From Sthenelais limicola (taxonomy: Eukaryota; Annelida; Polychaeta; Phyllodocida; Sigalionidae), in the NCBI GenBank assembly GCA_942159475.1, contig OW804095.1, positions 63,268,773-63,332,772 on the forward strand: 64,000 nucleotides of DNA, given 5' to 3'. This document shows positions 1 through 11,610 of the stretch, piece by piece. The stretch's first letter is position 1, and every line of letters begins with the position of its first letter. Both the position numbers and the translations under genes were made by a program. Under the pieces are notes generated by a model. That model worked only from the letters and a program-made list of their open reading frames with translations. It did no database searches and was not told the origin of the DNA.

Positions 1-2
1 TC

Positions 3-200
3 CACCTCCACATCTTCCAACTACTTCTCCTCCTGGACACCGTCGTCGTTGAAGCTGCATTCGCCCAGCAAGCATCGCTTCTAGTCGTACTCCCAGGGCA
101 CCCACGAACATGGCTTTGGAAAGAGTGGTTAATTGGACTTGACTATGAAGGTAGGATTGTCCGGTTGGTGCAGAGGCGGCGGCAGCAGCGACAGCAGTGA
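3..200 (+). CDS. partial open frame, possibly HARBI1-like N-terminus
   Basis: The frame is open from the left window edge for 65 codons and stops with TGA at 198-200. The translation is not low complexity: a leucine-rich helix-like segment (FQLLLLLDTVVVEAAF) is followed by HPRTWLWKEWL, then YEGRIVRLV and an Arg/Gln-rich end. The RxWxxxxWL...G..L order recalls the N-terminal region of HARBI1-type nucleases (PIF/Harbinger transposases), but no catalytic DDE residues are present and the start lies outside the window. It may be a transposon relic, an exon end or chance. Confidence 0.22.
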   Translation, partial: HLHIFQLLLLLDTVVVEAAFAQQASLLVVLPGHPRTWLWKEWLIGLDYEGRIVRLVQRRRQQRQQ

Positions 201-1200
201 AGCAGGTACAGCAATGCATGCTACCAGGTCGCCAGTCTTGATGACAAGGATCTATCTACATCGCAGCATGGGGTTTCAGTTCCCCTACCCATCGATCCAC
301 CTTCGCCTCCTACATGCAACCTCCCTTTATCATAATATTATACTTTTCTAACCGTATAGGGAACCACAAAACACAGAGTGTAGTATTCTCCATCGGCTAG
401 ATGCAATCAGAGTAGAATTTATAATCTTTTTGTAGTGTATAATAACTAATTCTATATTAGACAAAGCTTCATTGAGGACAATAAAGGACATTTTCCTTCA
501 TAGACAGGGCCCTCTTCGTTTCATCCAACTTCAGTATCGCTGCAGTGATTCAGAGGGAATATGTGTCTTCGATAAAACCACCCCGCTCTGTCTTTATTTG
601 TGTTCATAAATACTTCAGCACCCATCGGTCTTATAGCAACATTAATGTTGTATTCAATAAAGATGATTACAGAGGGAATATGGGTGGGATATAAACCAAC
701 AGGCTTATCGGGTGATAGATGCAGAACACATAGCCCCTGTTGAGCGGCCCCATAGGAGCATTCTGCTGGTGAAGTCACACAAGCCACACTGCTGTAGAAT
801 ATGGGGATAATCGCCCAGGGCAAGGCTAGCCAAGTCAATGGTGACCGCTACATGTTAATGACTCTAGGTTGAAGGCCTGGGATGTAACCATGGTCATTTA
901 CTAGGCACTCCTAGAGGTTCGCAGATCACTATGCACGAAACATGGTCTTGACTCGAAGATGCATTGTGCTTTAGGACCTTTCCTGCTTGCCTTGGAATTT
1001 AATACGGATCGATCACCACATTCCCCTGTTTTAACATAATGAACTAATGATTAGTTCTCAAGTTTACTAAAGAATTGTGAATTACATTTAAACGGATACT
1101 TGTATTGCGTTTACGACTTTTGAATTAGGAAATGTAGGAATGTAAGACAACACGGTATACCAGACGTTCTATTGTACACTCCAAAAAGAAATCGACCCAT
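201..1200. other. non-coding, no recognised gene
   Basis: Apart from the weak minus-strand frame at 521-838 nothing recognisable was seen. The phrase CAGAGGGAATATG occurs twice (near 550 and 670), the only local duplication noticed. Confidence 0.4.
521..838 (-). CDS. unassigned open frame with exon-like 5' edge
   Basis: The frame reads SVACVTSPAECSYGAAQQG, continues through PTHIPSVIIFIEYNINVAI and ends HCSDTEVG before a TGA. It has four cysteines and alternating hydrophobic stretches, like an extracellular beta domain. No in-frame ATG exists. A pyrimidine-rich ATTCTACAG just upstream (about 792-798) could be a splice acceptor, so this might be a last exon. No family is recognised, and chance is possible. 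Confidence 0.2.
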   Translation of the reverse strand: MTWLALPWAIIPIFYSSVACVTSPAECSYGAAQQGLCVLHLSPDKPVGLYPTHIPSVIIFIEYNINVAIRPMGAEVFMNTNKDRAGWFYRRHIFPLNHCSDTEVG

Positions 1201-1303
1201 ATTATGTGGTTAATAACCTTTACTAGAGTCACACTCGACAATTGTTTTCAAGTTGTTATATCATATTACGTAATGATGACGTAATAGTGATTAACCACAT
1301 AAT
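1201..1303. repeat. 103-bp fold-back (MITE-like) sequence
   Basis: The arms 1201-1223 and 1281-1303 are near-perfect inverted repeats of about 23 bp, beginning ATTATGTGGTTAAT and ending in the complementary ATTAACCACATAAT. The interior is AT-rich and non-coding. The layout fits a very short fold-back MITE. No convincing target-site duplication was seen. Confidence 0.55.
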
Positions 1304-3065
1304 AATTAATGACCTAATTAAACACATTTTCGCTCTTGGCTTGCTCAAATTTTATTGACCATGTCTTTTATTACGAAATATGATTTTCCATTGCCACACC
1401 CTTTGCTCTGACCAAGAAACGGGCTCTATATGCTCTGTTGCCGATTGGTACCGATTGGACAGCTTCCACTCTACTTCATCATATTTTTTATTACCATATC
1501 GGCAGCAAAGGTCCCCTCCAGAGGGAATGTCATCTATAGTCCAGCTCATTGATTAAATCTTTATTTCCTTTTTTCTGCACATTGAATATATTTAAATTGG
1601 TACACGTCCATAATATATAGAACTGATGCGTGCATGTCTCTGATTCAATTGCCATCCCATATCAGCAAGAAACATTCTACCTTGAAGTGATCTGTTATCA
1701 GATTACTGATTTCTTTTTGTGCTCTTCTCATGCACTCAAGGTGTGCTGTGCTGGGTAGGAAACAATCAGTGTGGTCGAGATTTTAGCGTGATGTAGTGAG
1801 GGTTGAATTACCCAGGAACACGTTTTCATGGTCCCTCTAGAATTCTGCCCTTGTGGAGACATTTTCTCAAGAATGTACAACCGAACGGCATATGCAGTGT
1901 TCATATTCAGTGACCTATCACGACATTAGTGGAATGCGTGACATTAAAGAAAAAGTCCCTTGATATACGTATTTAAGGATTATATTAGAAATCATGCATT
2001 CAATGTTAGGTGTAGATTTATTTCCAACCTTATTGCATTGTAAGTATTAAAATAAATTAACATGCAAGGTATAGTACTTTCAAGGAGCGCATTTATATAC
2101 GGGGTCTTAGGAAAACGAGTTAAATTAAACTAATTTCAGAAGATGTAACCCACAACTTATTCTATTGCCTGCCTGCGTTTACTTAGGTCCATAGATGTGT
2201 TGCATTTCCACCCAGCTGTGGTTATTTTCAATGTTGTGTAGGTGAACAGATGTCATATGGACATGTGATATCCATTTAATGATGAATCCAAGCACGTAAC
2301 ACCATTGGCCATAAAGGTAATGATCCTAATTACGATGCCTCTGCAATGATACATTGTCGAAAAGCATTGCCGGAGGAAAAGAGACGAATACATGGACAAT
2401 ACTAACGGCATGTGTACTACATTCATAGGCTTTTGGCATCAAGGGGCAACCAGGAATTACTTACTTCGGTAATATTCGCCATGTTTCTAAAACATGACTT
2501 GTGTTGCTAGATCTGCATGATGTGATTCAAAGAATTATTGGATTCTATTGATAAGGGTGTGATAGTGAAGTGTCCAGGAAGAATCATGTACCGGCGAAAT
2601 AAAATTATACAGTTCTAGGATGCCTGGAGAGGATCATAAAGTAATACTTATTGTAGGCCGCTATTCTTTGGATATATTGCCCCAAGAAACTCTATCATCA
2701 TTTGTATTGATTAATTAATGCAATAAAAATTTTATTTTTTGTGAGGCGGTGAAGGGTCCAAAGAACAAGATAACACACACACACGTCCTTTATATTGGAC
2801 TTGGGGAATTGGCAGATTAATACATTGAAATGAATAAATTCATAGCCACAATTTTGCAGATTGGTAGATAAGCCTCTATTAATGGTAGAAACACATCAGT
2901 TAATGCTGCTTTATCGGTGTATGAATGTAATTCTTGTTCAATGTGTGCTTACAAAGAGAAAACTGTTTGGTTCTATAAGTGCAACGTACGGCCTTTGCAT
3001 TAGCTTTAGACATTCAGCCCAGGCCTGCCTGCACACTTAATTGGTTATTTTGGAAGACGGCTGTA
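1304..3065. other. non-coding, no recognised gene
   Basis: AT-rich sequence with only short chance frames. A short (AC)n run lies near 2775. No domain, RNA gene or inverted repeat was recognised. Confidence 0.4.
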
Positions 3066-4362
3066 CACTCTAAGAAAAAAGGGTTCTTTTGGGTTCTAGA
3101 TAGAACCCCATGGTTCTACCAAGAACCCTAGGGTTCTTCGACACCTAAAAGGGTTCTTCGGGACCACCGGGGGTTCCATCTAGAACCATAGGGGTTCTTC
3201 AGCGATTTAAGGGTTCTTCGTGCACTTGAAGGGTTGCCCATTTACGTAAGCCTATATCTTCATTTTGAATGTTATATTTACCCGGAATTAACTTGTATAA
3301 GAAAGATGAACCATTTTTCCATGTATACAAAGTACAAAGAGTTGATATCTTAATTGGAAAATTATGTTTTGAAAGCTTTCTTACAGGAGGGTTGTGATGG
3401 TGTGTGTTGGGTCATGGAGGGCGCTTTTACATATCTATAAGTAACAGGAATCTCAGAGTAAAAACCTTCCTCCTGGTAGGCTACACATCTTGACCAATCA
3501 AAATTATTGTCTACAAAGTCATACAAACCTTTGGCTTGCTAACACACCTGCCCTAACGGTCAGCCAGGACGGACGTACATTTCCAGGTAATTTCAAATTG
3601 GCTACCCTTACACACATGGGATGACAGACAAGCAGTCCTTGCACTCCCCAGGGTAGGACGTTCATTTGAAATTGACTTGTAATGGTTTGAGAGTCAAGGT
3701 AAGTTATTTAGTTCTTATTCATTTCTCTAACTCTCTAAATCGATATTCAAAAGTATGTGTTGGTTATATCATACATTAGTCTCTATTAGAACATATTGTT
3801 TCTGGAAAGGGCACTACAATTCTATTTAGTGCAGGTGATTTATTCTTTTCTTTTATTCCTATTGGTTCTAATGTGTTAGGGTTGGTGTCCTATCAGGGAT
3901 TTTATTTTTATTTACAGGATCTACATCAATGCAGAAGAACGAAAGGATGTATTGACTGGAAGAATAGGGGAAAATACTATCCACACCATGAAATGGAATA
4001 TGTTGAATAATTTGATGAAAAGTGATGTTACTTCAGCAATAAAACAATAATAAAATCAACCCTGGACATTTTCAGATGGAGGGTTCTTCAAATCAAGGGT
4101 TCTATGAAGAACCCTACATATTTTAGCTTGAGGGTTCTTTAAATCAGGGTTCTATGTAGAACCCTACCTATTTTGGCCAGAGGGTTCTTCAAAGGGTTCT
4201 TCAAATCGAGGGTTCTATGTAGAACCCTGCCTATTCCCGAAACGGGGGTTCTACTTAGAACCCTCAAAAAAGGGTTCTAAGTAGAACCCTTAGGGGTTCT
4301 GCCATGTCGACAAGCCGAAGAACCCTTAAGGGTTCTTGTTAGAACCCTTTCTTCTTAGAGTG
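3066..4362. mobile_element. TA-flanked non-autonomous DNA transposon with GGGTTCT arrays
   Basis: The left end CACTCTAAGAAAAAAGGGTTC and the right end, read in complement, CACTCTAAGAAGAAAGGGTTC form terminal inverted repeats flanked on both sides by TA. Both subterminal regions (about 3080-3235 and 4080-4350) consist of dozens of GGGTTCT/AGAACCC motifs in alternating orientation, so each end can fold into many small hairpins. The roughly 850-bp interior has no transposase-like frame. The TA duplication is compatible with Tc1/mariner-like mobilisation, but the superfamily cannot be fixed from the ends alone. Confidence 0.8.
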
Positions 4363-5362
4363 TATATATGGGACTCGATGAGCGTCTAGGCCATGCTTGT
4401 GTTGCTAAATCATATTTGCCAGAATGGGTTGATAGTAGTATACGCTTAGTAAATTCTTATGTTTATTTTGTATGGACATATGCACTTAAAATTGTCTTAT
4501 TTTGTCCTTGACAGGATTGGGATTCTGTTTTATTTAAATGTTTCAACTAGATAGACTGACGTCAATAGAGTCCTTGTCTGATTTACGTAATTACAATTTT
4601 CTAGGGCACCCTGTATGGTATATATTTTTTTTTTGTTTTTACATCAACTTTTATTCAATCTGTCAACAAAAACTTTCTCTTCCTCCAGCATATCGACATC
4701 AAGATTTACATATGCCTTTCTTCCTGCAACAATACACTCTCTATTATGATTTTCTAACTACGAGTAACTACAGTCAGTTAAATATGACACTAGTTTAGTC
4801 CAAACATGGTGATATGGGTCGAGAATATTGTAGCTCCTCCCACTTTGACCCATACCGTACACATCAGAGAAACAATGAACTACATAACTCCATACATTTA
4901 ACGTTGCCGCGATATTCGACTCTCCGGTCCAAACATTTCGCCTAATGAATTATCGCTTGTGGCCACGCCCCTTCTGACCCTTACCGTACACTTCTACTCT
5001 TTATACACAGGGCATTTTCTTTTTGGCTGGGATCTTTCATGGTTTTATTTTAAGGGTTCACGACTGGAGTGCAATGATAAGATGCGATCTAAAAATACAT
5101 TTTACAAGCTTCAAACCTGAGCATATATCTCTTCAAACCGATGTGAAATAAAACAAAAGAGAGGCACCTAGTCCTAGGCGATGTTATTGTTCAGCAGATC
5201 TGAAATATCTGCCACTAGACTTTTCCGCAGTGTGTTTTCCTCCTTGCTTATGGCTCTGAACTTTATCACGTTAGGAACGATTGTGGAAAAGACGCATGAA
5301 TGTGTATACATGAATCTCTTCTGATTTATCGAAGGCACACTATTCTCAATGGAAAGTATATA

Positions 5363-5496
5363 CAGTCAGGTTCAGAAGGCCGTTTTGGACCCCTAAGTTT
5401 TAGGGGTCATTAACACGTTTAGCCTTAGTCTTAGCCTTGTGGTTAAGCTTATCGCTAGATGTGGAATCGAGGAATGTGGCCGTCTGGACCTGACTG
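5363..5496. mobile_element. 134-bp TA-flanked MITE
   Basis: The left terminus CAGTCAGGTTCAGAAGGCC and the complement of the right terminus, CAGTCAGGTCCAGACGGCC, are TIRs of about 20 bp, each bordered by TA. The element is too small to code. CAGT... ends with TA duplications are typical of Tc1/mariner-derived MITEs. Confidence 0.7.
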
Positions 5497-7847
5497 TATA
5501 ATCCACCTTCCTACAGCATTGTCACGGCTGCAATGATGTTGGCATGTAATGCACCAAACAGTGTTTTTCCAGGGAGGATCATATTCCAATTAGTGATAGA
5601 ATCATGAGACGAACAACTAATATACAAAGGATCGGTATTGACATCAAAGTAGTCAACAGCCGAGTGAAATCACTAGACAAATAAAGCACCAATTATTTTT
5701 ATCATTGACTAAATTAATGTTTCCATTACTCTTCAGAGACATATTACGACACTGAACGCTATAAGCCTTGGTTTTACATTAATCAGGCGCGTCTCCCTGT
5801 CTGACACTTTAATTAATAACCCCTCTGTGGTTGACGGTTGTTTCTATGCGCCATGCGGAAACCAATCTTCAGAACATTCTCCAGATATATGTGGAACGTG
5901 AGCAATTTCAATTGAATATATTGACCTGGAAGGAGGTTGCACACGTCTGTGATCGTCCTGAAATGTTTAGCCTTAACATTTAGGTTTCTTTGCTCTGAAA
6001 GCGATATTATCATACTTGATTATAAGTAGAACATATATATTAGCGAAGGTAAGAAACGAAGTAATTTGCAAATCTAGCAATCGACACGTGAAAGGAGTTA
6101 GTTTTCATGTTATCAGATTTATTTTAATCTTGTCAAATGTAGACGTCAGCAGCATCTGCTGTCCGTGAGTAATGGCAACTTTGCGTGTAGACCTTCACTC
6201 TTAATTTTGACTGAAATATTTAGAATGCCGATTTTCATACTGCATTTCAAACTTCCATTCCAGTGTCAACGCAAAAGGCCTCGCCAGCTTTGAATAAAGC
6301 GTATGCGAGGTATATATGATATACTCTTCCTGTTTTTCAACCATTATTCTTTTCTTTAGAGGAGAATAAAAATCAGATGACATTTAACTTGTTGAAATAG
6401 TATAATAATGAATCAGAGAAATATTATTGACCTACTTATAGACATATATATAGACTTCCTTTTTATAACTTGTCCTTTGGCGTAGGGGAGGGTGGGGATT
6501 TGGAGATATCTAGGTAGAAGCTATCGTCAGACGGTGGAGCTTATATTGAAGGAAAGGGTGATATAGGGATGGTGCTGCGAATAGTAAGAAACACAAGACG
6601 CTCCTGGGTGTAGATGAGCATCCTTTTATTTTATAATATCCATGTAGATTTTAGTTTAGCTTATCAGTTGCTGATGATGGCGTACCTGCATGAGGGTATA
6701 TGGTAGTACATACCGAGATAACAGAGATGGCGGAGGAAGGCGCCTGAGTGAGGTACCCCTGGTCTGACCGAAGGTGCAGGGGTGGGGGGGGGGGTCCTCT
6801 TCCTGTCTGACACCTACACCTGTGCTAGCGCGTCCTCCCCATCTACCTCAATGCTTCCCCATTAGACCAATGGTGAAACAATTGATCAGTTGGAGTACTT
6901 CAGCCGAAACTGAACGACGACCAATACAACATATCATATACATTATATTATATATAATTATATATGACCACTGACCTAGACGTATTATTTTGCTTCAATT
7001 CCTGTGAAAATGTAATAGTTACCCAACATTTTCTCATTAAAGGATCTCCTCCCACTCAACAGTTTAGTGCTCTGTAGGATATTGTCAAGGGACATCCTGA
7101 GTGAGAAGGGTGATTCAGTAGAGATTCGCTCTAATCTCCTTAATACAAATTATGTAAATTATTTGAACAACAATTATCTTTTTGACGCCCAAGTATATAG
7201 TAATGTACTTATGACCCATAGAGCTTAGCGATAGTATGAATGACACTGGGGCATATTGGGTGACTATAGCACATAGTGTGAATATGTTGGGCGTTATATT
7301 CTCAGACATGTAGGCTAATGTGCCAAACCTGAGATGAATGCAATCGCAAAACTGATTAGCTCGGGGTTACTAACTCGACGAATTTCAAGTGATACTGAGT
7401 GGATTTCTTCTGCATACTATGATCCTCAACAAGCAGTAAAACCTGTAATCATGCTCGGTCAATTGCTATAAAATGGATCATAGAGCATAATTCAGAATTA
7501 TTGGGGAATGAAGTGTGTATATCTGGTTAATTCTGATCAGCTATCGTTACCATTTAAATGAGAGCCATACCCGATCTGCAATTATGATCTACGACATGAA
7601 TGAATGAAGATGTCGACGAATAATTGTAGCCATGTAGCAGTTGTATGTACGATATTTGATATTATTTGAAAAGGTTTTTTTATTTCTTCTGGACAGGTAC
7701 AGCTACTGGTTTTCGCCATTAATTCGTCAGTAGCCTGATTACAATTACCTTCTGTCGTAACTATATTACTATACATTCATTGATGTTTACATTATATTTT
7801 CGTTTATATTCACATAAGTTTCAATATCATCATAAATGATATATAAT
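5497..7847. other. non-coding, no recognised gene
   Basis: Only short AT-rich frames occur here. A G-homopolymer interrupted by one T lies at about 6779-6793. No domain-like translation was recognised on either strand. Confidence 0.4.
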
Positions 7848-8135
7848 GACCCTCGGAACCGTTGGTGAGGAGAAGCAATAGGGACCAGAACAAGTCTAGA
7901 TTATACCCAAACAACCCAAAGGGTGTAGATGTGAGATAAAAGGTAGTATAGAGGAGGCAACAAAATCATGTAGTATACTAGAACAAGACGCCACCGTGTG
8001 GCAGTTAAATAGAAAAAAACCTTTGTACAGATAAATGCGCAGCATGATGTGCGCGCAACATGCGCACCCATTTGTACATAAACATTATTATGACAGTGAG
8101 AAGTATATGGAAAGTAGATATAACCGTAGGCAAAA
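7848..8135 (-). repeat. dispersed repeat copy 1, inverted to 11075-11395
   Basis: In complement this segment matches 11075-11395 over most of its length. Shared landmarks include TTTCTACTTTCCATATAC, the GCGCATTTATCTG core, GTGGCGTCTTGTTCTAGTA, CTTCTACACCCTTTGGGTTG and ATTGCTTCTCCTC. Identity is high but interrupted by indels. It abuts the LINE reverse-transcriptase relic that begins near 8130. It may be part of a larger retroelement or an independent repeat. Confidence 0.75.
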
Positions 8136-9100
8136 ACAGAAAACAAATTGCTATTGTAAACAATTCCCCTTCCCTCCAAGCAGTAGCAACAACAAGTGTT
8201 CCGCAAGGATCAATAATCGGTCCATTAATGTTCATGATTTTCATTAATGATTTAACTTTAGACTTAAATGATACCATGATTTGCCTATACGCAGACAACT
8301 CTGTATTATACTGCCAAGGCAAAAATATTGACACTTTATATATATCAATACTCAAATGCAACAATCAATTGATAATCTCCCCTTCTAGTGTTCAAACAGT
8401 CTATTCCTAGTAAATGCCCCCAAATCCAACACAATGTTCTTTTCCAAATCCCAGAGAAATAAGCTTCTAAGCAAAAACAAACAAATCCTTTATAATCAGG
8501 AAAAACTCAAACCAGTCGCCACTTATAGGTACCTAGGCTTCATCATTGATGATAAACTCAGTTTTAAACCCCACATCACTCACTCTATCAAAACAATATT
8601 ACACAAAATCAGAAAATTCATAAATGTATATATGCAGCTCTTAAGATATACAAAACCAAAATTCTCCCTTACTTTGATTACTGTGATACATTGATACACG
8701 ACACAAATCAACCGCTACTAGCCAAACTTCAAAGACTACAAAACAGGTCTCTAAAAATAGAGACTTCATTCACTTAACAACAAAAATCCCTCTCTTAAAG
8801 CACAGAAGAGTCACGCATCTAAGACAACTAGCTTTCCACGGGGACAGAGACCCTAGCTTCACAAATATACCTAACAGACATACTCGTAGAAAGGAAGGCC
8901 CAACCTTAAAAACTCCCAGATCTCGCACTAAATACGGCAAAAATTCGTCCAAATCCAATGTGCACAAGCCTGCAATTGAAAATTTTAAATCAAATCATAG
9001 AATTTGGCTTCATACCCTATTTTTACAGGAATAACCAAACCATACCTACCATAAACCAGCAATGCCTTGTACCTGGTTACAGGTGGTCAGTACTCTCATC
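8130..9100 (+). pseudogene. non-LTR retrotransposon reverse-transcriptase relic
   Basis: Frames in this stretch carry the ordered hallmarks of a LINE reverse transcriptase: TSVPQGSIIGPLMFMIFIND (the SVPQGSxLGPLLFxIYxND motif), CLYADNSVLY (the catalytic YADD box, here YADN), then NTMFFSKSQ, YRYLGFIIDDKLSFKPHI and, in another frame, LPYFDYCDTL and LLAKLQRLQNRSLKI. The motifs lie in different frames separated by stops, so at least three frameshifts have occurred, and one catalytic Asp is replaced. The endonuclease and 5' part are absent. The product would have copied LINE RNA by target-primed reverse transcription; this copy is dead. Confidence 0.88.
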
Positions 9101-10989
9101 AGCATCACCAGCGTCCTCCTATTTCAGTGTCAAAAAATTGTAACCTTGTATCACTAACACTCTGTTAGTATAGTTCAAGTGGCAAAATGGTCAGGAATTC
9201 AGTTGAATTTCGCACCAACTGTTCCATCTATATATAAATTCAAACAAAGCACTAACACTTCTATGTATATATATATATATATAGTGAGTGGCAAAGTATC
9301 TCCATCTCCATCTCAATCACATGTCAATTCCATTCATTCTCTCTCTTGTAACAGCGACACCAACACTCAATGTCAGTGGCAAAGTGCATCACTTACAAGT
9401 ATTCCTACTATAATCATTTGCATGTTATGTTATGTTTAATTCTAGAAGATATCACTAGGCGGTTAGATCCTGAGGTTATACGATAGTAACCAAAGCACTG
9501 TTACGTGTATAAATGGTATCCTATCATTGCTATCACAAAGTCCGCTTTATAGTATGATCCTAAATAACAATAGTAAGTGATCTTTAATCAGGCAGGTCAG
9601 TATTTAATCATAGTGCGGAGGAAGTGCTGTTCTATTTTGGTCTGGTTCAGGTCTCATATCACTCTTTAGATAGATGGTATGATCCGTTGATCAAGTCAGT
9701 TTTAGAGTTTAAAAAAAACTTGTCGTGTCAAATGTTATCTTTTTATTTTATTTTTGTTTTTATTTATTTTCTTAACAGACTATTTCCCTCTAATCTGGTT
9801 GTGGTTGTGGTTCTTCAATATTATCCATTCTTAACTATATATAGGTAGAACAATACTTAATCATAATTATAATTATGTTTAAATTTTCTACCTAAAGCCA
9901 AGATATTAACCTCACCACCTAGCCTAGGCCCTGCCTGCAGGGAGCTCAAAAGGAAATATATATTTCCTTGCTGATATATAAGAATTGATGTACTTTTCCT
10001 TCAGTTAATAGCTTAATCTGCTTTAGATAAATATCAATAAATCATGGAGCCATTAAGCGAGCACTCCTCTAATCGCAATATGCCTCAGAGCACACAAAAT
10101 CACTTCTCGTGTATCTGGGACGTAAGGAAATGGATCGGGGCAATTACTTTATACTTTAAATTAATATGAAATTCGAGCAATTGTGTTTATGAGAGACGCA
10201 CAGAGACTTCCCAAGGGCAATAGCTAAGGGAAGGCACAGCACGCACATGTAAAGGCACTTCCTACTAAAGCATGCGTAGGCTAGATTGATACATTATAAA
10301 AGATAAAGATAGCTTTTCTCTACTTTGGAGATTAAAAAAAACTGTTCTGAGACGGTAGTATAGGAGAAGGTGTGATATCTATTCCCGGGGGAAACGCCAA
10401 CTTCACACGTGGTGAATGAATTTGGCCAAGGAAGTGGTGACAATTGAATTATCAGGAAACAGACATATACTGACAGACAAGAGAATCTCATGGGAATTAA
10501 GAATTGCACTCTAAATCAATTAAGAGAGTTGGCTCTTGGTCTGTATCTAGATAATCATTTTATCAAAAGTATTCTGAAGATGTAAATTATGTCATAATAT
10601 CATATATCATATATCGGAGACGCATTATTATATCCATAACTAGTTATCAGACACTTAGTCATCTGCGTTCCACTAAGTACATAAGATAGTCATTTCGATT
10701 TGCCCACATATCAAGCATCAATATATTATGTAAAGACAAAGAGACTAACACGCGTACGACAGAGAGGGGCGAAATTTCCGATTATTACCTGTCCTTTGTT
10801 CAGCTGACTCAAGCAAATTTGACGTACATTCATCAATAGTAATTTCTACGTAGAAGGTCTTGGGTGAGTACGAAGACGCATTAAGGTTAAGCCCTGCACA
10901 CACATTCTCGACTTTTTTTAGTCGTACCGAATTCATGGGGACGTGGTATGTCTACGTCCTGGGACCTGGACTACATGACTTTGGTTGTA
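9101..10989. other. non-coding, no recognised gene
   Basis: Contains a (TA)n microsatellite near 9265-9282 and AT-rich unique-looking sequence. No domain-like frame was recognised. Confidence 0.4.
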
Positions 10990-11045
10990 ACAGATGTGTC
11001 GCCAGAACCCTACACGTTTCGGCCTACTCGGTCTTCGTCAGGGGT
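10990..11045 (-). ncRNA. possible hammerhead-ribozyme-like core
   Basis: On the minus strand CTGACGA (11041-11035) is followed by a short GACC...GGCC pairing arm and then GAAA (11020-11017), the order CUGANGA-stem II-GAAA that defines the hammerhead catalytic core. Downstream GTGT and ACAC segments could form a third helix. Stem II has a mismatch and the cleavage triplet is not clear, so this may be inactive or coincidental. Hammerheads with similar cores are known in Penelope-like elements and other eukaryotic retroelements. Confidence 0.2.
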
Positions 11046-11074
11046 ATGACGAGAAAGAGACAGAGATTTGTATT

Positions 11075-11395
11075 GCCATACGTTATTTCTACTTTCCATA
11101 TACTACTCACTGTTATTCTATAATGTCAAATGGGTGCGTATGTTGCGCGAGCATCATTTCGCGCATTTATCTGCGCAAATATTATTTCTGTTTAACTGTC
11201 ACAAGGTGGCGTCTTGTTCTAGTATACTACATTATTATATTACCTCCTCTATACTACCTTTTATCTCACTTCTACACCCTTTGGGTTGTGTGATCCTTTT
11301 TCTAACATCTTCTGCTGCAATTTCCATTAAACAGAGTAAATATAAGCTGGTTGTTATTGCTTCTCCTCCCCAACGATACCGAAGGTCATCACAGA
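11075..11395 (+). repeat. dispersed repeat copy 2, inverted to 7848-8135
   Basis: This is the second copy of the repeat described at 7848-8135, in opposite orientation. It carries a GTGCGTATGTTGCGCGAGCA segment where copy 1 has the diverged counterpart, plus an extra stretch after TTGTGTGATCC. The pair encloses about 2.9 kb that includes the LINE relic. No coding potential is recognised. Confidence 0.75.
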
Positions 11396-11454
11396 TCTGT
11401 AGTAGTGAAGTATATATAGGCCTAGTGGCGGGGTGTACAGATCGTTTTGCACAC

Positions 11455-11610
11455 ATGTTCTCCTCTCTGATTGGTTGATGTGACAGTGTGACCCATTTTT
11501 TGCCCATTTTTGCATACTTATGTGTTCTCCTTTCTGATGCATTGATGTGTGACATATTTGTATTCACTACACATGAGTTCTCCTTTATGATTGGTTTATG
11601 TGTGGAGAGA
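11455..11610. repeat. degenerate tandem repeat, about 3 units
   Basis: The phrase TTCTCCTNTCTGATTGGTTGATGTG recurs in diverged form near 11458, 11524 and 11578, a period of roughly 55-65 bp. It lies directly after repeat copy 2 and is non-coding. Confidence 0.5.
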
